A stretch of DNA of 12,091 nucleotides from JBFGFG01 sp041627475 (GCA_041627475.1 JBFKQZ010000075.1:1-12091); one strand, 5' to 3'. Numbered from the stretch's first letter, positions 1 through 6,156 are shown. The notes: generated by a model not told the origin, from the letters alone. Program-made: numbers and translations.

Positions 1-18
1 GCCGACGTCCGCGCTGAC

Positions 19-50
19 CGCGACCCGCGCCGGGGCAGGCGCGGGTCGTG
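19..50. terminator. GC-rich hairpin downstream of the secreted-protein gene
   Basis: Positions 21-31 and 38-48 form a perfect 11-bp inverted repeat around a 6-nt loop, extendable outward by a G-T and a C-G pair. It lies about 20 nt beyond the stop of the minus-strand gene ending at 69, where a terminator would sit. No T-run follows on either strand, so intrinsic termination is an inference from position and stem stability. Confidence 0.55.
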
Positions 51-68
51 GCCGGGGAACCGTGTGGG

Positions 69-677
69 TCAGACGTCGAAGTCGGCGTCCTCGGCAGGGG
101 CGTCGAAGTCGGCGGGCCCGTCGAAGCCAGCCGGGCCGTCGAGGCCGCGGGGCCCGTGGCCCCGTCCGCGGCGGCCGGGGAAGTCACCCTCCTCGGCGCG
201 CTCGAGGATCTCGTCAGCCTGCTCCTGCGTGATCTCGCCCGCCTCGACCTTCTCGGCCAGGCGCTCCTCGAGCGCGGCGAGCCGCGCCTCGCGGAGGATC
301 TCCTTGGCGGCCTCACGGTCGCCGTCCGCGATCGCGTCGGCCAGCTCGTCGGCCTGCTCCTGGGTCAGCCGGCCGTCCTCGACCGCCTGGGCGAGCCGCT
401 CGTCGACCAGGTCGTCCTTCACGGCGTCGAGGGCTGCCTGGACCTCGTCGGTCTCCAGACCGAGCTCGGCGGCGAGGCGCTCGGCGAGCTCGCCCTCCTC
501 GAGCCCGTGCCCGAGGCGGTGGCGCAGGCCCGGGAACCCGTCGGTCTCGGCCTCCTCGGTCGTCACCTCGTCGGTGGTGTCGTCGGTCGCGGCGACCGCC
601 GGGATGGTGACGGCGGCGCCGGCGACGAGCGTCGCGGTGAGGGCGGCGGGGAGGCTCCTGCGGATGATGGCCTTCAT
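69..677 (-). CDS. Secreted acidic protein with duplicated TQEQADE motif
   Basis: A 202-residue exported protein of unknown function. Residues 1-29 form a Sec signal peptide: a basic start (K2, R6, R7), a hydrophobic core, and an AVA cleavage site at 27-29. The mature part is strongly acidic and probably helical. A 29-residue unit occurs twice, at 92-120 and 137-165, identical at 16 positions and centred on TQEQADE; a weaker related stretch lies near 60-86. The C-terminus is a Gly/Pro/Asp/Phe-rich tail with FDGPADFDAPA-like repeats. The ATG at 677 was chosen over the longer open frame because AGGAG lies 7 nt upstream and it begins the signal peptide exactly. The repeats resemble small secreted actinobacterial and YckD-like proteins, but I cannot assign a family. 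No lipobox or cell-wall sorting motif is visible. It is divergent from the small gene at 831, and the CTCAGG repeats between them may control it. Confidence 0.85.
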   Translation of the reverse strand: MKAIIRRSLPAALTATLVAGAAVTIPAVAATDDTTDEVTTEEAETDGFPGLRHRLGHGLEEGELAERLAAELGLETDEVQAALDAVKDDLVDERLAQAVEDGRLTQEQADELADAIADGDREAAKEILREARLAALEERLAEKVEAGEITQEQADEILERAEEGDFPGRRGRGHGPRGLDGPAGFDGPADFDAPAEDADFDV

Positions 678-751
678 GATGTGCTCCTGTCGCGTGTGGG
701 GAGGTGGTGCGTGCTGCACCGGGGGCGACGGGGTGCACTGTGAGGCCGCTG

Positions 752-790
752 CCTGAGTCGACCCTGAGAGGTGCCGAAGAACGTCCTGAG
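752..790 (-). promoter_or_regulatory. Three phased CTCAGG direct repeats (candidate response-regulator site)
   Basis: On the minus strand CTCAGG occurs at 790-785, 768-763 and 757-752. The spacings are 22 and 11 nt, so all copies face the same side of the helix. The last pair has the form CTCAGG-N5-CTCAGG. Direct hexamers with 11-bp period are typical of OmpR/PhoB-type winged-helix regulators, and from memory MprA-type envelope-stress boxes of actinobacteria contain similar CTCAG cores. The site is 75-113 nt upstream of the secreted-protein start, consistent with an activator site. It also precedes the TAGGCT element of the gene at 831. Confidence 0.45.
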
Positions 791-799
791 GATGGCCCG

Positions 800-805
800 T
801 AGGCT
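800..805 (+). promoter_or_regulatory. TAGGCT -10-like element for the small gene
   Basis: TAGGCT matches the actinobacterial TANNNT -10 pattern and ends 25 nt before the GTG at 831. The same hexamer precedes purN, purH and mdh at similar distances. No convincing -35 element is visible. Confidence 0.4.
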
Positions 806-830
806 GCTGTCCACGGCAGTAGGAGCGACG

Positions 831-1061
831 GTGGCGAGCACGATCTACCTCGGGCAGTTCACCGACGAGAACGCGGACAGGATCGTCGAGGCGTTCGACG
901 CCGCCGGCATCCGGTGGCACGCGAAGTCGTCGGGATCGTTCGTCCGCTTCGTCTTCGCGGCGGACTGGGGCGTCCGGCTCTTCGTGGAGGACGGTCGCGC
1001 CGACGAGGCCTGGGAGATCGCCGGCGGGATCGCCCCTGACGGGCTCGCGCGGCGCCGCTGA
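831..1061 (+). CDS. Small hypothetical protein (76 aa)
   Basis: A short, probably cytoplasmic protein with no signal peptide or membrane segment. GTG at 831 was chosen over the in-frame ATG at 771 because AGGAG (821-825) lies 5 nt upstream and the TAGGCT element (800-805) would lie inside the longer version. The chain alternates predicted strands and helices: STIYLGQF (3-10), an acidic helix about 12-26, then a Trp/Phe-rich core (W29, F37, F40, F42, W46, F51) and a second helix about 56-65, ending in Arg-rich residues. This resembles a small ferredoxin-like or ACT-like alpha/beta fold of the kind seen in DUF2007-type proteins, but I do not recognise a specific family. It is convergent with the membrane-protein gene ending at 1095. 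Codon use matches its neighbours. Confidence 0.75.
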   Translation: MASTIYLGQFTDENADRIVEAFDAAGIRWHAKSSGSFVRFVFAADWGVRLFVEDGRADEAWEIAGGIAPDGLARRR

Positions 1062-1099
1062 CGCCGTCGGGCGGCGGTCCGTCCGTCGGGGCCGTCAGC
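1057..1099. terminator. Weak inverted repeat between convergent genes
   Basis: GCTGACG (1057-1063) and CGTCAGC (1093-1099) are perfectly complementary across a 29-nt GC-rich loop. Each arm contains the stop codon of one of the two convergent genes. The long loop and lack of T-runs make a terminator role uncertain; part of the symmetry arises because both genes end in CTGACG. Confidence 0.25.
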
Positions 1100-1622
1100 C
1101 GCGTCGCAGCGCCACGAGCGTGCCGACGACGACGAGCGCGCCGGCGGCGAACAGCGCCCAGATCCCGCTGTCGGGTTGGACCCACAGGTCGATCCCGACC
1201 CCGGTCGGCAGGGGCACGTCGCCGGCGACGAGCTCCGCCGCGGCCGCGTCGTCACCGAAGGCCTGCGGCGAGGGCGGGTCGAGCAGCAGCACCCCTGCGG
1301 CGAGGACGAGCAGGACCCCGGCACCCACGAGCAGCAGCTCGGCCGCAGGCGGGGGGCGGTCGACCGCGACGAGTGCCGCGAGGACCACGACGACCAGCCC
1401 GGCGAGCGCGATGCCCCAGGTCAGGGCCGAGGTCGCCTCCCCCGTCAGCGACGTGACCTCCTGGCGGCCGACCGTGTCCAGCGCCTGGACCCGGGCGGTG
1501 AGCCGCCACAGGGGGAGGTTCGGGGCCATCGCGGCCACGGCCCCGCCGGCGGCGGCGCCGAGCGCGGCGAGTGCCGCCGGTCGACGCAGCGCGACCAGGT
1601 GGTCGCCCAGGCTCGTGCGCAC
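1095..1622 (-). CDS. Four-helix integral membrane protein, function unknown
   Basis: A 175-residue protein with four predicted transmembrane helices at about 15-33, 66-87, 93-114 and 152-171. A probably extracytoplasmic loop lies between helices 1 and 2 (about 35-65, with R40, R44 and R53) and another between helices 3 and 4 (115-151, with D124, D125, E130 and D135). The chain ends RRG just after the last helix, which favours a cytoplasmic C-terminus. GTG at 1622 was chosen because GGAGGT lies 3 nt upstream; the open frame continues to another GTG at 1667 but without a ribosome binding site. It is divergent from purN, with 90 nt between the starts. I do not recognise a family, and no catalytic or binding motif is apparent. 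Its placement beside purN suggests nothing specific about its role. Confidence 0.75.
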   Translation of the reverse strand: MRTSLGDHLVALRRPAALAALGAAAGGAVAAMAPNLPLWRLTARVQALDTVGRQEVTSLTGEATSALTWGIALAGLVVVVLAALVAVDRPPPAAELLLVGAGVLLVLAAGVLLLDPPSPQAFGDDAAAAELVAGDVPLPTGVGIDLWVQPDSGIWALFAAGALVVVGTLVALRRG

Positions 1623-1677
1623 GTCACCTCCGCTGCCGCGGGTCGAGCGTACGAGCGGGGTCGCCACGTCGTGGCAC

Positions 1678-1683
1678 TAGGCT
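1678..1683 (+). promoter_or_regulatory. TAGGCT -10-like element upstream of purN
   Basis: TAGGCT lies 29 nt before the purN GTG, within the 90-nt divergent region. A transcription start near 1690 would give a leader of about 20 nt carrying the GAGGAG ribosome binding site. No clear -35 is seen. The same hexamer recurs before three other plus-strand genes. Confidence 0.45.
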
Positions 1684-1712
1684 CGGCCGCCGTCGACGAC
1701 CGAGGAGTGTGC

Positions 1713-2327
1713 GTGCGACTGGCCGTGCTCGTGTCGGGGTCCGGCACCAACCTCGCAGCCCTCCTGCGCGCCATCGACGGCGACGGCGGGTTCGGTGGCG
1801 AGGTCGTGGTGGTCGGCAGCGACCGTGCCGACGCGGGCGGCCTGCGGCACGCGCGCGCCGCCGACGTCCCGGTGGTGGTCGAGGAGCTCGGCGACCACCC
1901 CGACCGGGCGACGTGGGAGGCCACGCTCGTCGAGCGGCTCAAGGCGCACCAGCCCGACGCGGTCGTGCTCGCCGGGTTCATGAAGATCGTCAGCGCCGAC
2001 TTCCTCGCGCACTGGCCCCACCGGGTCGTCAACACGCACCCCTCGCTGCTGCCGGCGTTCGCCGGTGCGCACGCGGTCGAGGAGGCCCTCGCGTACGGCG
2101 TCAAGGTGACGGGCTCGACGGTCCACTTCGTGGACGAACAGGTCGACCACGGACCGATCATCGCGCAGGAGGCCGTCCCGGTGCACCCCGAGGACACCGA
2201 GGACGCACTGCACGAACGCATCAAGGAGGTCGAGCACCGGCTCTTCCCCGCGTGCATCCGCGCGCTGTGCCGCGGGGAGCTCGAGGTCGTCGGCCGCAGG
2301 GTGCACTGGGCGGTGCCGCGGCCGTGA
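1713..2327 (+). CDS. purN: Phosphoribosylglycinamide formyltransferase PurN
   Basis: Cytosolic enzyme of purine synthesis: it transfers the formyl group of 10-formyl-tetrahydrofolate to glycinamide ribonucleotide. The protein has 204 residues, normal for PurN. The N-terminal phosphate-binding loop SGSGTNL is at 8-14. The folate/catalytic region shows LAGFMKI (86-92), NTHPSLLP (107-114) and the STVHFVDEQVDHGP stretch (135-148). Catalytic residues N107, H109 and D145 correspond to E. coli N106, H108 and D144. GTG at 1713 was chosen because GAGGAG (1702-1707) is 5 nt upstream and the protein then starts as family members do; the open frame runs much further upstream but lacks homology-like sequence there. 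The gene overlaps the next by 4 nt (GTGA), so the two are probably translationally coupled. purH follows about 60 nt after that gene, the usual actinobacterial partnership. Confidence 0.97.
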   Translation: MRLAVLVSGSGTNLAALLRAIDGDGGFGGEVVVVGSDRADAGGLRHARAADVPVVVEELGDHPDRATWEATLVERLKAHQPDAVVLAGFMKIVSADFLAHWPHRVVNTHPSLLPAFAGAHAVEEALAYGVKVTGSTVHFVDEQVDHGPIIAQEAVPVHPEDTEDALHERIKEVEHRLFPACIRALCRGELEVVGRRVHWAVPRP

Positions 2328-2818
2328 GCGACCTCACGCTGGGCCTCGTCGGTGCGGTCGGCGTGCTCGCGGGGCTCGTCGGCACGGTCGTCCCCGTGCT
2401 GCCGGGGCTGGTGATCGTCCTGCTCGCGACCGCGGGGACGCTGCTGCTGCAGGGCACGGGCCCGCTGGTCTGGACCGTCGTCGTGCTCCTCCTGGCGCTC
2501 ACGCTGGCCGGCTCGGCGCTGTCCACCGTGCTGCCGGCCCGCCGGGCGGCGTCGAGCGGCGCCCCACGGGCGTCGCTGTGGTACGCGGCCGTCGGGGCCG
2601 TGGTCGGGTTCTTCGTCGTCCCCGTGCTGGGGCTCGTGCTCGGGGGCGCGCTCGGACTGCTCGTCGCCGAGCAGCAGCGCCTGGGGCAGTGGGGACCGGC
2701 GTGGACGTCGGCGCGCGGCGTGCTGGGCGCCTACGGGCTCGGGGTGCTGCTGGAGCTCGGCATCGGGGTGCTGATGGGGCTGCTGTGGCTGGTGGTGTTC
2801 GTCGCCCGGGCGACCTGA
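2324..2818 (+). CDS. DUF456-type small membrane protein
   Basis: A 164-residue very hydrophobic protein with about five membrane segments: 5-22, 24-42, 47-67, 86-115 (long, perhaps two), and 133-160. The N-terminal glycine/proline pattern G-x2-GTVVPVLPG (17-28) and the GxVVGFFVVPVLG stretch (91-103) are typical of DUF456 proteins, which have this length and topology. Their function is unknown. The GTG start at 2324 shares bases with the purN stop (GTGA), so it is almost certainly co-translated with purN. The last helix is followed directly by ARAT and the stop. A soluble loop of about 15 residues (70-85, with R73, R74 and R82) separates the two halves. I infer a purN-DUF456-purH transcription unit, with an extra internal promoter before purH. 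Confidence 0.85.
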   Translation: MSDLTLGLVGAVGVLAGLVGTVVPVLPGLVIVLLATAGTLLLQGTGPLVWTVVVLLLALTLAGSALSTVLPARRAASSGAPRASLWYAAVGAVVGFFVVPVLGLVLGGALGLLVAEQQRLGQWGPAWTSARGVLGAYGLGVLLELGIGVLMGLLWLVVFVARAT

Positions 2819-2828
2819 ACGCCGCCGT

Positions 2829-2834
2829 TAGGCT
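2829..2834 (+). promoter_or_regulatory. TAGGCT -10-like element upstream of purH
   Basis: TAGGCT falls in the 58-nt gap between the DUF456 gene and purH, ending 42 nt before the GTG. It would allow purH to be transcribed separately from purN. No -35 match is apparent. Confidence 0.4.
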
Positions 2835-2876
2835 CTCGCGGCGACTGCCCCGTCCCGTCCCGATCCGGAGACCCCC

Positions 2877-4409
2877 GTGTCCGACGTCACCCCCATCCGC
2901 CGTGCGCTCGTGAGCGTGTTCGACAAGACCGGTGTCGAGGAGCTCGCCGCCGGACTGCACGAGCTCGGCGTGGAGATCGTCTCGACCGGCTCGACCGCCA
3001 GCCGCATCGCCGCGGCGGGCGTGCCCGTGACCGGGATCGAGGACGTCACCGGCTTCCCGGAGTGCCTCGACGGCCGCGTGAAGACCCTGCACCCCAAGGT
3101 CCACGCCGGGATCCTCGCCGACCGGTCCAAGCAGGACCACCTCGACCAGCTCGACGAGCTCGACGTGACCCCGATCGACCTCGTGGTCTGCAACCTCTAC
3201 CCCTTCGCCGACACGGTCGCGAGCGGCGCGAGCGACGACGAGATCGTCGAGATGATCGACATCGGCGGACCGACGATGGTGCGGGCCGCCGCCAAGAACT
3301 TCGCCGGCGTCGCGATCGTCGTCAGCCCCGCGAACTACGACACGGTGCTGGCGCACCTGCGCGAGGACGGTGGCCTGACACTGGACGCGCGTCGCGACCT
3401 CGCCGCGAAGGCGTTCGCCCACACGGCCGCGTACGACGCCCAGGTCTCGCAGTGGTTCCAGCGCGAGGAGGCGTTCCCGACGAAGCTGTCGATGCAGGTC
3501 ACCAAGCTGCAGGACCTCCGGTACGGCGAGAACCCGCACCAGGAGGCTGCCTTCTACGGCCACGGGCAGCACGGGCTTGCGGCCGCCGAGCAGCTGCACG
3601 GCAAGGACCTGTCGTACAACAACATCATCGACACCGACGCCGCGTGGGGCATGGCGATCGACCTCGACGAGCCCTGCGTCGCGATCATCAAGCACACCAA
3701 CCCGGCCGGGTACGCCGTCGCCGACACGCTCGAGGACGCCTACGTCAAGGCGTTGGCGGGCGACCCCGTCAGTGCCTTCGGTGGCATCGTCGCGGCGAAC
3801 CGCCCGATCGACGAGGCGACGGCGCGTCGCATCACCGAGGTCTTCACCGAGGTCGTCATCGCGCCCGGCTTCGACGACGCCGCGCTGGCGGTGCTGCAGG
3901 AGAAGAAGAACCTGCGCATCCTGCGGATGCCGCACGCCGACCGGCCCACCGGTGGGTGGGACATGCGTGCCGTCGCCGGTGGCCTGCTCGTGCAGTCGGC
4001 CGACGTCGGTGCCGAGCCGTACGAGGAGTGGGAGGTCGCGACCGGCGCACAGCCGGACGACGCCACGATGGCCGACCTGCGCTTCGCGTGGACGGTCGCC
4101 AAGCACACCAAGTCCAACGCCATCGTGCTGGTCAAGGACCGTGCTGTCGTCGGCGTCGGTGCGGGCCAGATGAGCCGCGTGGACTCGGTCCGACTGGCGG
4201 TGGAGAAGTCCAACGGGCGGCACGTCGGCGCCGTCCTGGCCTCGGACGCCTTCTTCCCCTTCCGTGACGGGCCGGACGCCGCGGCAGAGGCGGGCGTCGC
4301 GGCGATCGTCCAGCCCGGTGGCTCGATCCGCGACGACGAGGTGGTCGCGGCCGCGGAGGAGCACGGCATCCCGATGGTCCTCACCGGCCGTCGGCACTTC
4401 CGCCACTGA
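2877..4409 (+). CDS. purH: Bifunctional AICAR formyltransferase / IMP cyclohydrolase PurH
   Basis: Carries out the last two steps of IMP synthesis: formylation of AICAR with 10-formyl-tetrahydrofolate, then ring closure. It has 510 residues, the normal bacterial length. Residues 1-150 are the MGS-like IMP cyclohydrolase domain, with VSTGSTAS (35-42), DGRVKTLHPKVHAGIL (65-80), NLYPF (106-110) and DIGGPTMVRAAAKN (128-141). The AICAR transformylase domain follows, with LRYGENPHQ (214-222), KDLSYNNIIDTDAAW (243-257), the catalytic pair K272-H273 in IKHTNPAGY, DPVSAFGGIVA (296-306), AKHTKSNAIVL (408-418), and a complete C-terminus ending RHFRH. The GTG start has GGAG 6 nt upstream. It follows the purN/DUF456 pair and probably shares their transcript. 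All key residues appear intact. Confidence 0.98.
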   Translation: MSDVTPIRRALVSVFDKTGVEELAAGLHELGVEIVSTGSTASRIAAAGVPVTGIEDVTGFPECLDGRVKTLHPKVHAGILADRSKQDHLDQLDELDVTPIDLVVCNLYPFADTVASGASDDEIVEMIDIGGPTMVRAAAKNFAGVAIVVSPANYDTVLAHLREDGGLTLDARRDLAAKAFAHTAAYDAQVSQWFQREEAFPTKLSMQVTKLQDLRYGENPHQEAAFYGHGQHGLAAAEQLHGKDLSYNNIIDTDAAWGMAIDLDEPCVAIIKHTNPAGYAVADTLEDAYVKALAGDPVSAFGGIVAANRPIDEATARRITEVFTEVVIAPGFDDAALAVLQEKKNLRILRMPHADRPTGGWDMRAVAGGLLVQSADVGAEPYEEWEVATGAQPDDATMADLRFAWTVAKHTKSNAIVLVKDRAVVGVGAGQMSRVDSVRLAVEKSNGRHVGAVLASDAFFPFRDGPDAAAEAGVAAIVQPGGSIRDDEVVAAAEEHGIPMVLTGRRHFRH

Positions 4410-4411
4410 TC

Positions 4412-4430
4412 GCGTGCGCTGACAGCACGC
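4412..4430. terminator. Hairpin just after purH
   Basis: GCGTGC (4412-4417) and GCACGC (4425-4430) pair across a 7-nt loop, beginning 3 nt after the purH stop. There is no T-run. It is a modest candidate for the end of the purine transcript; a stronger hairpin lies 120 nt further on. Confidence 0.4.
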
Positions 4431-4472
4431 CACGAGCAGGGCGGGCGCAGAGGGTTGCACCTGGCACCAGAA

Positions 4473-4492
4473 CTACATAAATTTCTATGTAG
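4473..4492. promoter_or_regulatory. AT-rich palindrome, candidate operator
   Basis: CTACATA (4473-4479) and TATGTAG (4486-4492) form a perfect 7-bp inverted repeat separated by AATTTC, so the arm centres are 13 bp apart. The element is about 70% A/T in surroundings that are mostly G/C. The dyad is a good size for a homodimeric helix-turn-helix protein, and the nearest candidate is the XRE-domain regulator starting about 150-210 nt downstream. The 4410-4639 intergenic stretch holds only this, the hairpins at 4412 and 4552, and no tRNA that I can see. Confidence 0.5.
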
Positions 4493-4551
4493 CGGAGGCG
4501 CTGGGCAGGCCAGCCCCCCGGACCGACCCGGCGTCTCCGCTCAGCGACCTC

Positions 4552-4579
4552 GCAGCCGCGCCCCCCGGGGCGCGGCTGC
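4552..4579. terminator. Very stable 12-13 bp GC hairpin upstream of the XRE-REC/folD unit
   Basis: Positions 4552-4564 and 4567-4579 are perfectly complementary, giving a 12-bp stem with a 4-nt loop once the innermost pair opens. No T-run follows on either strand. It could terminate purH read-through, end a short transcript started near the AT-rich palindrome, or act as an attenuator in the leader of the downstream operon. The sequence alone does not decide between these. Confidence 0.5.
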
Positions 4580-4639
4580 ACGCTTGCGCCACGATCTGAC
4601 GACGTCCCACGTCGCTGCTGCGACGCCACCGGCCAGCAG

Positions 4640-5281
4640 TTGTTTATATTCCTCGGTGGACGAAGAGGTGTCACCATCAGACTCGACACGCCAGAACTGG
4701 TGAAGACGATCCGGATGCGGGCCGAGATCTCCCAGGAGGAGCTCGCCCGTCGGCTGGACGTCTCGTTCGCCTCCGTGAATGCCTGGGAGCGGGGACGGAC
4801 CGAGCCCCGGGCAGTGCACCGCATGAAGCTCGACGAGATGGCCGAGGCGCTCGGCGTCCGGCAGGGGCTGTCCGTCGTCGTCATCGACGACGAGCCCGAC
4901 GTCTGCGAACTCGCCGAGGTCATGATCCGGTCCGTCGAGCCGACCGCGATGATCACGACCGCGACGTCCGGCACCGACGGGCTGCTCGCCTGTGGCTCGC
5001 TGCAGCCGGACCTCGTCCTGCTGGACCTGCGCATGCCCGGCCTGGACGGCCTCGAGGTCGCCGAGGCCATGAGCCGCACCGAGGGGCTCGAGCGAACCGT
5101 CCTCGTGTTCGTGACGGGCACCACCTCCGGGCCGCAGCGTGACGCCGCCGAGAAGGTGGCGGCGCGCGTGATGACCAAGCCGCTGTCCCACCGTGACACG
5201 ACGGAGGTGATCGGGCTCGTCGACGCGCTCGACACCCGTCGCATCGGGGACATCCGGGCCGACGCCGAGGGGACTGCGTGA
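4640..5281 (+). CDS. XRE helix-turn-helix / receiver-domain fusion regulator
   Basis: A cytoplasmic DNA-binding response regulator with reversed order: helix-turn-helix first, receiver second. Numbered from the TTG at 4640 (213 aa), the XRE/HTH_3 domain spans about 16-73, with SQEELARRLDVSFASVNAWERG (31-52) as recognition core. The receiver spans 77-197 with acid pair D83-D84, phospho-acceptor D129 in LLDLRMPGLDG, T159 and K180, so it looks phosphorylatable. A short tail follows. The start is uncertain. TTG 4640 is the longest canonical choice but has no ribosome binding site. GTG 4700 would clip helix 1. An ATC at 4676 is placed 5 nt after GAGGTG and would give the most natural protein. The stop overlaps the folD start by 4 nt, so the pair is coupled. 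No cognate kinase is adjacent; the hybrid protein beyond folD is the nearest possible partner. Confidence 0.85.
   Translation: MFIFLGGRRGVTIRLDTPELVKTIRMRAEISQEELARRLDVSFASVNAWERGRTEPRAVHRMKLDEMAEALGVRQGLSVVVIDDEPDVCELAEVMIRSVEPTAMITTATSGTDGLLACGSLQPDLVLLDLRMPGLDGLEVAEAMSRTEGLERTVLVFVTGTTSGPQRDAAEKVAARVMTKPLSHRDTTEVIGLVDALDTRRIGDIRADAEGTA
4645..4650 (+). promoter_or_regulatory. TATATT -10-like element before the XRE-REC gene
   Basis: TATATT sits in a short AT-rich island (4640-4651) that contrasts with flanking GC-rich DNA, with TG at 4641-4642 just upstream. Transcription would begin near 4657, giving a short leader with GAGGTG at 4665-4670. If real, it rules out the TTG at 4640 as start codon. 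Confidence 0.35.
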
Positions 5282-6153
5282 CCGCCGAGCTGATCGATGG
5301 CAAGGCGCTCGCGGCAGCCGTCCGCGAGCGCATCAAGGGCGAGGTCGCCGCGCTGGAGGCCGAGCACGGCTGGGTGCCGGGCCTCGCCGCGGTGCTGGTC
5401 GGGGACGACCCAGCCTCCCAGGTGTACGTCGGGATGAAGCACCGTGACTGCGTCTCGGTGGGGATGCACTCGCGGCAGGAGCACCTCCCGGCCGACACGA
5501 GCCAGGAGGAGCTCGAGGCGCTGGTCGCGGACATCAACGCCGACGACGCGATCGACGGTCTGCTCGTGCAGCTGCCGCTGCCCGACCACCTCGACGAGCG
5601 CAGGATCCAGCGGGCGATCGCGACCGACAAGGACGTCGACGCGCTCCACCCGATGACCGCCGGCCAGCTCGCCATCGGCGAGCCGACCTTCCTCTCGTGC
5701 ACGCCCTACGGCGTCCTCGAGCTGCTCGAGCACGCCGGTGTGGCGCTGGCCGGGGCCGAGGTCGTGGTCGTCGGCCGGTCCAACCTCGTCGGGCGACCGC
5801 TGTCGACGATGCTCAGCCTCAAGGGCCGGGACGCGACGGTCACGCTCGCGCACTCGCGCACGAAGGACCTGGGCGAGGTGACGCGGCGTGCCGACGTGAT
5901 CGTGGCCGCGGCCGGACGACAGGACCTCGTCACGGCGGACATGGTGACGCCGGGCACGGTCGTGATCGACGTGGGCACCAACCGGGCGGATGACGGCAGC
6001 CTCGTCGGTGACGTCGACTTCGACGGCGTCCGCGAGGTCGCCGGCGCGATCACGCCGGTGCCGGGCGGCGTCGGGCCCATGACCCGGGCCATGCTGCTGC
6101 AGAACACCCTCGAGGCGGCGCGCGTCCGCCATGGCCTGCCGCGGCACGGCTGA
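5278..6153 (+). CDS. folD: Bifunctional methylenetetrahydrofolate dehydrogenase / cyclohydrolase FolD
   Basis: Cytosolic enzyme of one-carbon metabolism: it oxidises 5,10-methylene-THF with NADP and hydrolyses the product to 10-formyl-THF, the donor used by PurN and PurH encoded upstream. The 291 residues match the family. Seen: SQVYVGMK (47-54) with the catalytic Y50 and K54, DGLLVQLPLP (93-102), KDVDALHP (118-125) with D121, the cofactor-binding loop VVGRSNLVGRP (164-174), and the C-terminal signature TPVPGGVGPMT (259-269). GTG at 5278 overlaps the upstream regulator stop by 4 nt; no independent ribosome binding site is obvious, which supports translational coupling. The gene converges with the hybrid signalling gene, stop codons only 3 nt apart, with no terminator between them. 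Confidence 0.98.
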   Translation: MTAELIDGKALAAAVRERIKGEVAALEAEHGWVPGLAAVLVGDDPASQVYVGMKHRDCVSVGMHSRQEHLPADTSQEELEALVADINADDAIDGLLVQLPLPDHLDERRIQRAIATDKDVDALHPMTAGQLAIGEPTFLSCTPYGVLELLEHAGVALAGAEVVVVGRSNLVGRPLSTMLSLKGRDATVTLAHSRTKDLGEVTRRADVIVAAAGRQDLVTADMVTPGTVVIDVGTNRADDGSLVGDVDFDGVREVAGAITPVPGGVGPMTRAMLLQNTLEAARVRHGLPRHG

Positions 6154-6156
6154 CCG

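Noticed and set aside
1176..1712. Upstream extension of purN as a fused N-terminal domain
   Set aside because: The translation is a shadow of the minus-strand membrane-protein gene, and purN has its own ribosome binding site and normal length.
2499..4460. 653-codon minus-strand open frame opposite purH
   Set aside because: Its Arg/Val/Asp-rich translation has no domain pattern, and it lies antisense to a fully motif-supported purH. Long antisense frames are expected at this GC content.
4410..4639. Possible tRNA or other structured RNA gene in the purH-XRE-REC gap
   Set aside because: No T-loop GGTTCGA-type sequence or cloverleaf arrangement could be found; only isolated hairpins are present.
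4455..4703. 82-codon open frame starting TTG between purH and the XRE-REC gene
   Set aside because: No ribosome binding site, runs through both the AT-rich palindrome and the strong hairpin, and gives an Arg/Pro/Ala-rich translation without structure.
4381..6147. 588-codon minus-strand open frame opposite the XRE-REC gene and folD
   Set aside because: It is a shadow of two well-supported plus-strand genes and shows no coherent fold or ribosome binding site.
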